Assembly (NCBI GenBank): GCA_023301765.1
Contig: JALZUC010000054.1
Location: 1-35,164 of the forward strand
Length of the DNA stretch: 35,164 nt
Direction of reading: 5' to 3'
From: Akkermansiaceae bacterium
GTDB lineage: Bacteria; Verrucomicrobiota; Verrucomicrobiia; Verrucomicrobiales; Akkermansiaceae
The translations under genes and the position numbers were made by a program. Below are positions 8,116 to 17,203 of the stretch, one piece after another. The notes beneath the pieces were generated by a model, which was not told the DNA's origin, did no database searches, and worked only from the letters and a program-made list of their open reading frames with translations. Within the stretch, counting starts at the first letter, position 1; every line of letters starts with the position of its first letter.

Positions 8116-8904
8116 CTAGTTGAGTAAGCCGACGGGGAAGATAATGTTCATAAGCAAGGTCAGAAAGAAGTTAAAAATGAGGATGGCGAGGGAGGAAAAA
8201 ACCATCGCTCGCGTAGTGCCTCTACCCACACCTACAGCACCGTGAGAGGCGTTTAGGCCTTGGTGACATGAGATAAGAACTATCAATATACCAAAGACAA
8301 AGCCCTTGATGAGGGAGATGTAGATATCAGAGAGGTCGGTGTGTAGCACTGTGTGATGAGTCCACCAGGCTTCAGCTACGCCAAAGGCTTGAGTGCCTAC
8401 TAACCAGCTGGCACCAATACCAAATGCCGCAGCTTCTGTGATAAGTAGCGGCACGGAGATAATCATGGCGATGAGTCTGGGGGTAACGAGGTAGTCAATG
8501 GGGTGTACGCTCATGGACCGGAGCGCATCGACTTGCTCGGTGACTTTCATGGTGCCTATTTCTGCAGACATGGAGGCACCTACGCGCCCAGCCAGCATAA
8601 TGGCGGTGAGAGAAGGGCCTAATTCCCTAAGCATACTTACACTTACCAGGGCCCCCCCCATAGATTCCATTTTTAATCCACTGAGCTGAAAAAGGCCTTG
8701 TGCTGCGAGCACTGCACCCACAAATGCTCCTGTGATGATAACCACTGGCTGGGAGGAAAAGCCAATTTCGACAATTTGATTAACAATGAGGTGCCAGCGT
8801 TTTTTACCACGGAGTAGTGACTCGATGATTTTACTCGCGAGTAGGAAAATTTCCCCTAAGTAATCTAGAAAACTTAGGAAGGGACGGCCTAGGGCGGAGA
8901 GCAT
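8116..8904 (-). CDS. mlaE: MlaE/YrbE-type ABC transporter permease
   Basis: A 262-residue membrane protein of the MlaE permease family, which with an MlaF ATPase and an MlaD MCE protein moves phospholipid between the membranes. Signature stretches are FVGAVLAAQG, ELGPSLTAIMLAGRVGASM and SAEIGTMKVTEQVDALRSM, followed by PRLIAMIISVPLL. There are about five membrane segments. The length is normal for the family (about 260). Neither an ATPase (mlaF) nor an MCE-domain gene (mlaD) is next to it, unlike the usual mla operons, so partners must be encoded elsewhere. It lies 79 nt from msrB and 51 nt from the GHL10 gene on the same strand. Confidence 0.92.
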   Translation of the reverse strand: MLSALGRPFLSFLDYLGEIFLLASKIIESLLRGKKRWHLIVNQIVEIGFSSQPVVIITGAFVGAVLAAQGLFQLSGLKMESMGGALVSVSMLRELGPSLTAIMLAGRVGASMSAEIGTMKVTEQVDALRSMSVHPIDYLVTPRLIAMIISVPLLITEAAAFGIGASWLVGTQAFGVAEAWWTHHTVLHTDLSDIYISLIKGFVFGILIVLISCHQGLNASHGAVGVGRGTTRAMVFSSLAILIFNFFLTLLMNIIFPVGLLN

Positions 8905-8955
8905 AGCGGGAAGTTAATCTCTGTAAGTTGTTAAGCCAATGGTAAAATATCTCAG

Positions 8956-10401
8956 CTAGCGTGCTAGCACACTGGGATTACTAGTAGTGCCGTAGCGGTC
9001 TACTGAACTTACGGCGATAGCTTCTGGGTTTCCTTCTAGGATAAGGCTGGTGGTATTAGCGGGTAGAATTCTTACAGTAAACCAGCCTGTTCCGTAGCGT
9101 GCTTGTACTGCATATTTGGCTGCGCCAGCGGTTTTACGCCAACTGAGCTGAGTGCCACTACGAGTGATTTTTACGCTGGCAGCAGGCGGGAGAATTTTAT
9201 TTTGACTAATCCATGGCATTGGCGGGACAAGGGCAGCTGTGGTGTACGTATTTTTTACAAGTAGTTTGGATATGCCTCCTTTGTTTTGTTTTAGAGATTT
9301 TATACTCCAGTGGACGTGGCCGGCGTAGTTCTTACCAATAGTTCTGGAGAGGTTGATTTGATTGAGTATTTCGGAGGCGGGCCGGCCAGGGTCCTCACTG
9401 CTATTGATCCGTGCGGTGGCGATACCTGGCCAGACTGGGCGGCTTCCTTGCTCTCTCCACCAGCTAAGCAGGCGCGTGTAGCTCTGTGGACTATTGATAC
9501 GCCAGTAGAGCTGAGGGGAGAGGTAGTCACACCAGCCGTTGGCGAGCCATTTACGGGAGTCTGCGGAGAGGTGTTCATAGGCGTTGATATTTGCGGTGGT
9601 GCCACTGGGGACTCCAGGCTTCCAGATGCCAAAGGGGCTAATACCTACGCGGACCCATGGTTTTATTTGTTTGATCGAGGTGTACATATCGCGGACAAAG
9701 CTATCTACATAGCTGCGCCGTTGACCGGGGCTTTTTCCATCTGGGAAAATTTGTTTAGGTTCTCCGCTTTTGGTGACGTCTGGGTAGGGGTAGAAATAGT
9801 CATCAATGTGAATGCCATCTACATCATAGCGGCGCGTTACATCTAGAATCACGGAGAGTGCACGCTGGCGTGTAAAGGCGCTGGCAGGGTCCATCCACTT
9901 GTAGGTCTTAAAATTACGAATAACGGAGGGATGTGTGCGTGTAACGTGGTTACGTGCGGTTTGCATAGAGGCATTTGGAAGCGCGCGGAAGGGATTAAAC
10001 CAAGCGTGAACTTCAATACCACGGGCATGAGCTTGCGAGATGCAGTAACTCAGAGGGTCATAACCTGGGGACTGCCCCATGGTGCCAGTGAGCCAGGAAC
10101 TCCAAGGCTCTGTAGTGGATTTATAGACGGCGTCAGCATTAGGCCGAACTTGGAAAATGAGTGCGTTGAGCTTCAGCTGAACCATCTGGTCTAGCATGCT
10201 GCGTAGCTCTGATTTCTGTGCTGAGGCTGAGAGTCCCTTTCGGCTGGGCCAATCAATATTATAAACGCACGCTGCCCAGGCACCGCGAAACTCACGCGTG
10301 ACTACGGGTGGGATTTCACTACTCGCTGAGTAGCTCTGGGCATTAGTTGTTAGTGCGCTAAAACAAAGTGAGATTAGGGATATCCATACGCTCTTTACCA
10401 T
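8956..10401 (-). CDS. Exported GHL10-family (YngK-like) glycoside-hydrolase-like protein
   Basis: A 481-residue protein. It begins with a signal peptide (MVKSVWISLISLCFSALTTN, cleavage after about residue 22). Residues about 35-380 match the family-10-like TIM barrel (PF02638): REFRGAWAACVYNIDWPS, LNALIFQVRPNADAVY, IEVHAWFNPFRA and YDVDGIHIDDYFYP with acidic DD at about 200-201. The C-terminal ~85 residues look like a fibronectin-III-type domain (VKITRSGTQLSWRKTAGAAK). Related proteins are proposed to act on polysaccharide or peptidoglycan glycans, but the substrate is not settled. The frame extends to a TTG at 10437; ATG 10401 puts the signal peptide at the N-terminus and is preferred. Confidence 0.87.
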   Translation of the reverse strand: MVKSVWISLISLCFSALTTNAQSYSASSEIPPVVTREFRGAWAACVYNIDWPSRKGLSASAQKSELRSMLDQMVQLKLNALIFQVRPNADAVYKSTTEPWSSWLTGTMGQSPGYDPLSYCISQAHARGIEVHAWFNPFRALPNASMQTARNHVTRTHPSVIRNFKTYKWMDPASAFTRQRALSVILDVTRRYDVDGIHIDDYFYPYPDVTKSGEPKQIFPDGKSPGQRRSYVDSFVRDMYTSIKQIKPWVRVGISPFGIWKPGVPSGTTANINAYEHLSADSRKWLANGWCDYLSPQLYWRINSPQSYTRLLSWWREQGSRPVWPGIATARINSSEDPGRPASEILNQINLSRTIGKNYAGHVHWSIKSLKQNKGGISKLLVKNTYTTAALVPPMPWISQNKILPPAASVKITRSGTQLSWRKTAGAAKYAVQARYGTGWFTVRILPANTTSLILEGNPEAIAVSSVDRYGTTSNPSVLAR

Positions 10402-10457
10402 GGCCGTGACACTCGTATATGAACTAGAGATGCGCAAGTGGAAAGCGGGTGCGATCT

Positions 10458-11558
10458 TTAGTAATTCAGGCCGTGTAGAGACTTGGGAATAAACACTCCA
10501 TCTTTTCTGATGAGTTTACCATCAAAGTAGATTTCACCGCCGCCGTAGTCTTTACGCTGGATGGTGACCATATCCCAGTGAACTTGTGAGCGATTACCGT
10601 TATCTGCTTCTTCGTAGGCTTGACCTGGAGTGAAATGAAATGAGCCAGCGATCTTTTCATCAAATAGGATATCACGCATGGGCTCCATTATCCCAGGGTG
10701 GAAGCCGATGGCAAACTCACCTATATAGCGTGCGCCGGGGTCTGAGTCTAGGATCTTGTTAAGCGCTTTAGTTTGTGTGCCTGCGTCTGCTTTCACGATT
10801 TTACCTTTTTTAAATTCCAAACGGATATTATCAAATGGAATACCTTGATAGACTGTGGGGGCATTATGGGTGATTACACCTTCCACGCTATTTTTTACTG
10901 GAGCGGTAAATACCTCACCATCTGGGATGTTATAGTTTCCTCCACAGATGATCGCTGGGATATCTTTGATGGAGAACTGGAGGTCTGTACCCTTATTTTT
11001 AATGTGGACGTGATCAGTTTTTTCCATGAGACGTTTAAGCGTATTCATGGCGGGGAGCATGGCTTTGTAATCGAGCAGGCAGACGCTGAAGTAGAAGTCT
11101 TCAAATGCCTCTGTGCTCATACCTGCTTGCTGAGCCATGGATGGATGTGGCCAGCGGAGCACGCACCACTTGGTTTTAGCGACTCGGTGGTTCATGACCT
11201 TACGCATGTGCTTCATGACGGTATTCATTTTTGCCGATGGCACATCACTTGTTTCGCAGATATTGTGTGATCCCCGGATGGCGATATAGGCATCCATATC
11301 TTTCATTTCTGCGAGCTGGTGTTTGGCCAGTATGGCGTATTGATCATCAGTGGCGCCCATGGAGAGTTCACGTCCCAAGAGGCCGTGTTCTACGCGGAGT
11401 ATGGGAATGGCTTTTTTAGCTCGAACTTCACGGATGAGGGCGACTCCGAGTTCGTCAGGCACATCGACTAGATGAAGCATTACCTTTTCACCTTTTTTTA
11501 TGGCTGTGGAGTAACGGACAAGTTGTTCAGCAAGCTCTGTGATGCGTGGGTCATTCAT
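10458..11558 (-). CDS. M29-family aminopeptidase
   Basis: A 366-residue cytoplasmic metallopeptidase of family M29 (AmpS/PepS, thermophilic aminopeptidases). It removes N-terminal residues from peptides using two metal ions. Metal-ligand candidates in the family pattern are Glu215 in [11 protein letters not shown], Glu281 in [10 protein letters not shown], His308, and His327/Asp329 in VHWD. The length is a little below the ~410 of typical members. The frame is open to 11594, but ATG 11558 begins the conserved region and has TAAATC 8 nt upstream. It is divergent from purN (73 nt apart) and is probably the first gene of the five-gene leftward run. Confidence 0.88.
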   Translation of the reverse strand: MNDPRITELAEQLVRYSTAIKKGEKVMLHLVDVPDELGVALIREVRAKKAIPILRVEHGLLGRELSMGATDDQYAILAKHQLAEMKDMDAYIAIRGSHNICETSDVPSAKMNTVMKHMRKVMNHRVAKTKWCVLRWPHPSMAQQAGMSTEAFEDFYFSVCLLDYKAMLPAMNTLKRLMEKTDHVHIKNKGTDLQFSIKDIPAIICGGNYNIPDGEVFTAPVKNSVEGVITHNAPTVYQGIPFDNIRLEFKKGKIVKADAGTQTKALNKILDSDPGARYIGEFAIGFHPGIMEPMRDILFDEKIAGSFHFTPGQAYEEADNGNRSQVHWDMVTIQRKDYGGGEIYFDGKLIRKDGVFIPKSLHGLNY

Positions 11559-11631
11559 ATTGTAAAGATTTAGGAGAATTATATAAAGAATCAAGATTTC
11601 AATTGTCCGTAGAGAATTGTGAGATTAGTTA

Positions 11632-12243
11632 ATGTGCATGCCCAATGGCTCAGGAAAAATTAAACTTGGCGTGCTTGGCTCCGGCTCCGGCTCTAATATG
11701 CAGGCGTTACTCGATGCCATTGCTGATGGTTCGCTGAATGCTGAGATAGTGCTCGTGCTCTCTGATGTGCCAGATGCTTATATTCTAGAGCGTGCAGAAA
11801 AAGCGGGTATACCGGCGGAAGTAATTGATTGCGAGGGCTATCAGACACGGTTTCCTGATGATTCGCAGAGGGCAGTGGCGCAGAAACTTAAGTCTTACGG
11901 TGTAGATATCGTTTGTTTGGCTGGGTTTATGCGTTTGGTGAAGCAGCCGATGTTAGATGTTTTCCCTGAACGTATCATTAATATCCACCCATCACTACTA
12001 CCTGCTTATCCGGGGCTGATGGCATGGGAGCAGGCTGTAGTGGCTGGGGCAAAAGAGTCTGGCTGTACCGTGCACTATGTGGATGCTGGTATGGATACTG
12101 GGCAGGTTATACTACAAGCTAGAGTGCCGGTATTTACAGATGATACTGCAGATACTCTACATGCTAGGATCCAAGAGCAAGAACATCTAATCTATCCAGA
12201 GGCTATTAAAAACGTCTGGGAAAAATTTCATTTTACAGAATAA
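11632..12243 (+). CDS. purN: Phosphoribosylglycinamide formyltransferase 1
   Basis: A 203-residue GART enzyme that transfers the formyl group from 10-formyl-THF to GAR, the third step of purine synthesis. The phosphate-binding loop is GSGSGSNMQAL (residues 16-26). The catalytic triad is Asn117 and His119 in NIHPSLLPAYPG, plus Asp155 in DAGMDTGQ. After YPG the sequence is LMAWEQA, with Met where most PurN proteins carry His (GLHxxxQA). A second ATG lies two codons in (11638). There is no Shine-Dalgarno sequence. The M42 peptidase gene follows after 25 nt and ends in a terminator, so the two likely form one transcript. Confidence 0.95.
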   Translation: MCMPNGSGKIKLGVLGSGSGSNMQALLDAIADGSLNAEIVLVLSDVPDAYILERAEKAGIPAEVIDCEGYQTRFPDDSQRAVAQKLKSYGVDIVCLAGFMRLVKQPMLDVFPERIINIHPSLLPAYPGLMAWEQAVVAGAKESGCTVHYVDAGMDTGQVILQARVPVFTDDTADTLHARIQEQEHLIYPEAIKNVWEKFHFTE

Positions 12244-12268
12244 CTAAAACTCCATACTAACAAAAAAT

Positions 12269-13516
12269 ATGCCTACGAAAAAAAAGCCAGTCGTAAAGAA
12301 GTCCGCTAAGGGAGCTTGGGAAAAGTCCATGCCTAAGCCTCAATTCGAGTTTATGCGTGAGATCTTAGATGCGCCCAGCCCTATCGGGATTGAGGCGGCT
12401 ATGTCTTACGGTGTGCTAAAACCATACTTTGAAAAATTTATGCCCAAGTCATGGGGTATCCATCAGTTTAAGGGGAATGCTGGTATAGTGTTAGACACTC
12501 ACCCTGGTAAGGATGATATGACATCTGTTATGATCATTGGCCATGCGGATAAGATTCGTATGCAGGTGCGCAAGATCGATACTGATGGTAAAATCTGGAT
12601 AAATACCGATTCCTTTTTACCTTGTACGCTAGTGGGCCATGAAGTGAAGCTCTTTAGCCAGCAGCCAGATAAACCAGGTACATTCCGTTGTATCGAAGGG
12701 GGAACTATTGAGGCACTGGGTGCTATTCATTTCTCTGAGCCCGCACAGCGCACAGGTGCTAAAGGTCTGAAGCCTGAGATGATGTATCTAGAGCTCCAGA
12801 TGCATGGTGAGAACTGTAAGGAAAAGATTGAAGCACTTGGTATTCGCCCTGGTGACCCGATTATTCTGGATCGTCCGATTAAGCGTGGTTTTTCTGAGGA
12901 CAGCTTCTACGGTGCATATTTAGATAATGGTCTTGGTTGTTTTGTAGTGGCGGAAATTGCTAAAATTCTTGCTAAGTCTCCACTTAAGAATGTGCGCGTG
13001 CTCTACACGATTGCTACGCATGAGGAGATTGGCCGTTTTGGTGCTACCGCTATTGCTGGTGAGCTGAAACCAGATATTCTTATCGGCTCTGATGTGAACC
13101 ATGACTATGATGCTGCACCTGGCATAGGAGCTAAGCGTATGAACTCTCTCGCCATGGGTAAGGGGTTCACACTAACAAATGGTGCGATTACTAGTGCTTA
13201 TTTAAATTCACTTATTGAGCAGGCATGTTTAAAAAACAATATTCCTTACCAGATTGATTTTGCTGGGCGTGATACTGGTACAGATGCCATGGCGGCCTCA
13301 TTAGCAGGAATTGATAGTGCGGCTACATCCATTGGCTTCCCTATTCGGAACATGCATACTATTTCTGAGACTGGTCATACCGCAGATGTTCTTGCCGCTA
13401 TTCACGGTATGGTAGAGACCTTTAAGCTGATGGATAAGATGAATCGTGGTAAGGGAATCTCACGTGATGACCTTAAGGATGGGCACCCTCGCTTAGATGA
13501 GGTAAAGACTGTTTAG
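12269..13516 (+). CDS. M42-family metallo-aminopeptidase
   Basis: A 415-residue cytoplasmic M42 (glutamyl aminopeptidase/TET-like) peptidase. Metal ligands and the base are visible: His92 in GHADKI, Asp219 in AYLDNGLG, Glu252-Glu253 in THEEIG, Asp275 in GSDVNHD and His363 in NMHTISETGH. An N-terminal Lys-rich tail of about 20 residues precedes the fold, and the chain is about 60 residues longer than usual M42 proteins (~350). The family forms dodecameric shells that trim peptides downstream of the proteasome or Clp-type proteases. Co-transcription with purN appears incidental. Confidence 0.92.
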   Translation: MPTKKKPVVKKSAKGAWEKSMPKPQFEFMREILDAPSPIGIEAAMSYGVLKPYFEKFMPKSWGIHQFKGNAGIVLDTHPGKDDMTSVMIIGHADKIRMQVRKIDTDGKIWINTDSFLPCTLVGHEVKLFSQQPDKPGTFRCIEGGTIEALGAIHFSEPAQRTGAKGLKPEMMYLELQMHGENCKEKIEALGIRPGDPIILDRPIKRGFSEDSFYGAYLDNGLGCFVVAEIAKILAKSPLKNVRVLYTIATHEEIGRFGATAIAGELKPDILIGSDVNHDYDAAPGIGAKRMNSLAMGKGFTLTNGAITSAYLNSLIEQACLKNNIPYQIDFAGRDTGTDAMAASLAGIDSAATSIGFPIRNMHTISETGHTADVLAAIHGMVETFKLMDKMNRGKGISRDDLKDGHPRLDEVKTV

Positions 13517-13545
13517 AATAAACCTTCTTAATTTAGGATAATTTC

Positions 13546-13580
13546 ATCCCGATTCATCATAGATGGGTCGGGATTTTTTT
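13546..13580 (+). terminator. Terminator of the purN-M42 unit
   Basis: A 13-bp stem, ATCCCGATTCATC (13546-13558) with GATGGGTCGGGAT (13562-13574), includes two G-U pairs, has a 3-nt loop and is followed by a run of T. Confidence 0.85.
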
Positions 13581-13619
13581 ATTTTTAACAATACTGAGTT
13601 GAGCAGAAAGCTGGGAGAG

Positions 13620-15419
13620 TTATTCTACTAAGAAATTACTACTGAGTTTTTTCGTGTAAGTATTTTTCCACTGGCGAATGTTTTGATTTAGCTGTTTCTC
13701 TAGTGCTGGATTTTTATTAGTATCTGCGTAAGTCATTTGATAGTGGTAAGCGAGCAGATCATCTAGAAATTTGGGGGCTATCTCTGTGGTTTTAAGTTTA
13801 AGAATGTGCTGACGCAGAGTTCTCCCCAATGGCATAGGGTAGCCTAGGGCGGCAGTGGTTTGTTTAAAATGGACTAAGTAACTTGGCTGACTATGTGTGA
13901 TCGGGCGGCCATCCGGTGTAGTCTGACCTCTATTGATGTAGCGTAGGGTAAAAAATATCAGTAAGCAGAGGCAGAGTGCACCTAGCACAGCCAATGATTT
14001 TTTGTGATCAACACGCGCTCCTGCAGTCGCGTTATCATGATCTTGATTTGATTTTTCTATATCTGTATTGAGTGCTTTGTTGGGGTCTGGTGCTTGTTCG
14101 TTATCAGGCGCAGTTTCTGTTTCTGATGTAGCATTTGCATCAGGTGGAGTGGTGTCAAAGACAACCCACCCGTAACCTTTAATTTTTATTTCAGTCCATG
14201 CGTGCGCATCCTTAGCACGGAAGACAAACATGTTCTGAGCAGGGTAGAAAAGTCCTCCAGACCATCCGTAGGCGATACGGCTGGGGATACCGAGGGCGCG
14301 GCAGAGAAGTGCCGCTGCGGTGGCAAAGTGCTCACAGTAGCCGCGCTTCTCTGTGTAGAGAAAGTTCTCTAGAGGGCTACTTCCACTCTTGTTAGTAGTC
14401 TTCAGGGAGTAGGTATAATTTTTATGTAAGTAGCTACGTAGTGCTCTTAACTGGCTAATGGTATCTGGCTCCTTTTTAAAATGAGAAGCTGTTTTTCTAA
14501 GACGTTTTAACATGTCTTGGGGTAATACTAATTCGCCCTTGTCGGCACGTGCTGGGATGATTTTTTTTTCTAACAGCTGTGTGAGTAATACAGGTTGAGA
14601 AGTGGCGTAGTAATCGTAGCCGTTGCCGGTATCTAAGTTATCTGGCAGGAGGTAAATAGATTCGGCTAGTTTTGTGAGAGTTTTTACATCTGTGGTGACG
14701 GCACCCTGAAGGGAGGTAAAGACATTTTGACCCGTGGGGTTTGCAGCGTGATAGATGCGGTGGGGAATACTGGGTAGCTCACTGATGATCTTGGGAAAGC
14801 GGATGGGGGCTTCTTGTATTGTGCGTGGGCTGGGTAATGCAGACCATGAGCTGCCATTAAACTGTGAGAAGGCAAAGGTACTTAGGTAGATGCGAGAATC
14901 TAATAGTGATGTAGCATCGTGATGGTTAGTAATTTCTAGAAAGGCCTCTGGTTTATTGGTAGGTTTGATATTACTTTGCTGAGGTAAGTCACGCTCTAGG
15001 TTTTTCTTAAAAATCCATGGGCCTGCGTGATCTTGGCCGAGCGTAGAGCCGTCCCCAATATCACGGGTGTGATCGCCACTCATTCTCTCATTATTATCTA
15101 CGCCAGTGATACTGTCATGTATGAGGTAGGCAAACTTCTGTGCTGGCTGTGCCAGGGTGCTGGTGAATACTACAAAGCATGCTGCTATAAATAGAATTAT
15201 CATACCAAGGCTACAATAATCTAACAGTGTTGCTTTTTTTAAACTAGCCATCCGTCTGCAGCGGGTAGAGGCTTTCCTGCCTGTTCCCCAGAGTATCAGC
15301 CCAGCGACTATGACAGCCCCTGCTAGGGACGCACGAAGTATCAGACCTGGTCCACTTGACCAGCCGTGCAGGAGCACGTAAGCCCCGGCAATAGATATGA
15401 TGAGTAGTAGAGTGCGCAT
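13620..15419 (-). CDS. Membrane-bound transglutaminase-like protein (TgpA-related)
   Basis: A 599-residue protein. Three hydrophobic segments lie at about 1-17, 28-45 and 68-90. A long extracytoplasmic region follows with a transglutaminase-like core: Cys362 in RGYCEHFATAAA, His406 in DAHAWTEI and Asp422 in FDTTPPDA. A Pro/Asp/Glu-rich linker and one more membrane segment (about 478-497) precede a ~100-residue cytoplasmic tail. This is the arrangement of TgpA-like proteins (DUF3488 plus transglutaminase core), here with fewer N-terminal helices than the Pseudomonas protein. It starts 5 nt after the DUF58 stop, so the two are tightly coupled. Substrate unknown; an envelope protein-processing role is inferred. 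Confidence 0.88.
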   Translation of the reverse strand: MRTLLLIISIAGAYVLLHGWSSGPGLILRASLAGAVIVAGLILWGTGRKASTRCRRMASLKKATLLDYCSLGMIILFIAACFVVFTSTLAQPAQKFAYLIHDSITGVDNNERMSGDHTRDIGDGSTLGQDHAGPWIFKKNLERDLPQQSNIKPTNKPEAFLEITNHHDATSLLDSRIYLSTFAFSQFNGSSWSALPSPRTIQEAPIRFPKIISELPSIPHRIYHAANPTGQNVFTSLQGAVTTDVKTLTKLAESIYLLPDNLDTGNGYDYYATSQPVLLTQLLEKKIIPARADKGELVLPQDMLKRLRKTASHFKKEPDTISQLRALRSYLHKNYTYSLKTTNKSGSSPLENFLYTEKRGYCEHFATAAALLCRALGIPSRIAYGWSGGLFYPAQNMFVFRAKDAHAWTEIKIKGYGWVVFDTTPPDANATSETETAPDNEQAPDPNKALNTDIEKSNQDHDNATAGARVDHKKSLAVLGALCLCLLIFFTLRYINRGQTTPDGRPITHSQPSYLVHFKQTTAALGYPMPLGRTLRQHILKLKTTEIAPKFLDDLLAYHYQMTYADTNKNPALEKQLNQNIRQWKNTYTKKLSSNFLVE

Positions 15420-15424
15420 GAGGG

Positions 15425-16567
15425 CTAGGCAGAAGCGGCGTGAAGAGTCTGGTTGCGGTAGCGCACCTGGCGGATATCAATGATCAGTGTCTGTGGGTGC
15501 TGCGTGAGGAGATGTCGCCATGAATCAGGTGCCATATCAGAGATGATTATCAGGGTGTGATCAGACGAGACCTTACGAAATACGGTATCTAGATCATGTG
15601 CCTCTATACCACGTGCACGGGTCACTCTAGCTAGCTGGGATAAGCACTCTGCTAATTGAGCACGCGAGCTGCATGGTATAGGTGCCCAGTCATGGAAGTC
15701 TGCTGTGAGAATACAGGGGATACCGCTATTCTGCATCTTAGTGATAGAGCCAGCGAGGAGCGAGAGCGCGCGCTCGAAGCGATCTCCCCTCAGCATTTCT
15801 CCACCAGTGGCATAGGAGTGGAAGATGATATGGCAGTGATCTGGATGAAAGCCGGGAGGGTCATACTCACGCACTCTGAGTGTGTGGCCTCGTGCTAGTG
15901 AGCGTGCAGATGCTGGCCAGTGGATGTGTTTAGCGGAGTCTCCTGCCTGCCATGCGCGTATACCACGAGGCTCACCAAAGGTGTGGCCAGCGGCACTTCC
16001 ACTCTGAGGTAACGCATCATGCATAGAGCCATCACAGTTAAGCTCTACTGGGGTGATGCAGCGTGGGGTGACAGTAAGTTGATGGCGGATTTGTATCTGT
16101 TTATCAAACCTGAAGAGACCTAGAGGAAAAGTGCTGGAGATTCGCCCAGCATGGGTGTCTGCATGACCGCGGCTATGGAGTGTCACAGGCAGCTGAATAC
16201 GTGCTGTTGACCCTGAGGCCACCCACGGTGCGGTGGCTTTTATGAGAGTGCCACCAGCACTGTTATTACCCATAAGCTGTAGAATGATTTCTGTATGAAA
16301 AGAGTCTAACAGTCTGCGGTGATTATGGAGTGTAAGTTCTAGCTGGAAGGGTATACTTGCCGTAATTCTTGAGGGGGCATACAGGCTTAAAGTTATATTT
16401 TTCAGGCTAAAAATGGCGATGACGAAGGCTATGGTAAGAAGTATCATGCCAGAGAAGCCGAGTAGGATAAGCCAGCCATCTGTGGCCCATATTCCTCCTG
16501 CTATCAGAGCCGCAGAGCCACCTATGAGGGTGGCACCTCGCGGGCTGAGAGGGAGGTTTTTTTTCAT
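15425..16567 (-). CDS. DUF58-domain membrane protein
   Basis: A 380-residue protein. Two hydrophobic segments span about 12-52. A beta-rich region follows, then the DUF58 signature GEPRGIRAWQAGDSAKHIHW (about 197-216), and a vWA-like C-terminal part. DUF58 proteins usually travel with a MoxR AAA ATPase and a transglutaminase-like protein and are thought to act in assembly or maturation of envelope or metalloproteins. Here the transglutaminase gene follows directly, but no moxR is upstream: the next gene is a thioredoxin with its own terminator. The ATG at 16567 is the only sensible start. Confidence 0.88.
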   Translation of the reverse strand: MKKNLPLSPRGATLIGGSAALIAGGIWATDGWLILLGFSGMILLTIAFVIAIFSLKNITLSLYAPSRITASIPFQLELTLHNHRRLLDSFHTEIILQLMGNNSAGGTLIKATAPWVASGSTARIQLPVTLHSRGHADTHAGRISSTFPLGLFRFDKQIQIRHQLTVTPRCITPVELNCDGSMHDALPQSGSAAGHTFGEPRGIRAWQAGDSAKHIHWPASARSLARGHTLRVREYDPPGFHPDHCHIIFHSYATGGEMLRGDRFERALSLLAGSITKMQNSGIPCILTADFHDWAPIPCSSRAQLAECLSQLARVTRARGIEAHDLDTVFRKVSSDHTLIIISDMAPDSWRHLLTQHPQTLIIDIRQVRYRNQTLHAASA

Positions 16568-16610
16568 TGCTGTGATATTCTGTCAGCTGGGGTGATGGAG
16601 AGAAGGGAAA

Positions 16611-16643
16611 TAAAAAGGCTACATGATCTAGCATGCAGCCTTT
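16611..16643 (-). terminator. Terminator after the exported thioredoxin gene
   Basis: Read on the minus strand, AAAGGCT (16643-16637) pairs with AGCCTTT (16620-16614), with an inner CATG/CATG stem, and is followed by TTTTTA. It lies about 33 nt downstream of the thioredoxin stop and separates it from the DUF58 gene. Confidence 0.85.
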
Positions 16644-16675
16644 GGTATAAAGAGTAATAAATTATGACAGGGAGA

Positions 16676-17128
16676 CTACTCCATGTCTTTCTTTTCTAGT
16701 GAGCTGTCTAGATGTGCGAGAAACTTATCTACGGCCGGGAACTGGGAGGCTGTAAAGCGGCTGAACTCTTTACCTTCGCTATCCATGAGCAGGATGGTAG
16801 GTACGCCGCGCACACCATACTTACCCATGACTTTTTGATTTTTCGCCTTTAGCGTAGGGTTTTTCTTGGGAATATCGATAATTACGAGAACGTATTTCTC
16901 AGATGCTTTTGAGACAAACTCAGCTTGTGAAAATACTTGTTTTTCCATCATCATACATGGCGGGCACCAGTCTGACCCGGTGAACTCGACCATTACTGAT
17001 TTGTTGGTTTGTTTTGCCTTAGCAATACCGGCTTCAATAGAGGTTTCCCAGCCTATACCTGCGAGAGCAGTTCCTGCTAGAGAGATAACGGCAAAAGTGG
17101 CAATGAGAGATTTTTTAATAGTAATCAT
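16676..17128 (-). CDS. Exported thioredoxin-fold protein (CPPC)
   Basis: A 150-residue thioredoxin-like protein. The signal peptide ends GTALA at about residue 23. The active site is WCPPC (Cys55/Cys58) within EFTGSDWCPPC, and cis-Pro110 lies in GVRGVPTILL. The GSDWCPPC-MMMEKQVF layout places it with the Thioredoxin_7 / DUF255-like exported group rather than classical TrxA (WCGPC). It probably acts as a thiol-disulfide reductant in the envelope, with possible clients including the exported MsrB of this window (inference). It is divergent from rdgB and ends in its own terminator. Confidence 0.88.
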   Translation of the reverse strand: MITIKKSLIATFAVISLAGTALAGIGWETSIEAGIAKAKQTNKSVMVEFTGSDWCPPCMMMEKQVFSQAEFVSKASEKYVLVIIDIPKKNPTLKAKNQKVMGKYGVRGVPTILLMDSEGKEFSRFTASQFPAVDKFLAHLDSSLEKKDME

Positions 17129-17191
17129 TTAGTTTAGGAGGCTTAGATTACTATTTTATTTCATATTTCTAGAAATAAAAGGAGTTAATGC

Positions 17192-17197
17192 TAAAAT
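17192..17197 (+). promoter_or_regulatory. -10-like box of rdgB
   Basis: TAAAAT ends 6 nt before the rdgB ATG (17204), consistent with a leaderless transcript. No good -35 hexamer is seen. Confidence 0.35.
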
Positions 17198-17203
17198 CTT
17201 ACT

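Noticed and set aside
9310..9846. 178-codon open frame on the plus strand
   Set aside because: It lies wholly inside the GHL10 gene on the other strand, has no domain pattern, and the GHL10 frame shows clear family motifs and a signal peptide.
10773..11270. 165-codon open frame opposite the M29 aminopeptidase
   Set aside because: The translation is Phe/His/Cys-rich without family motifs, and the opposite strand carries all M29 metal ligands.
17180..17184. AGGAG as ribosome binding site of rdgB
   Set aside because: It lies about 19 nt before the ATG, too far for normal Shine-Dalgarno pairing, and a -10-like box lies between them.
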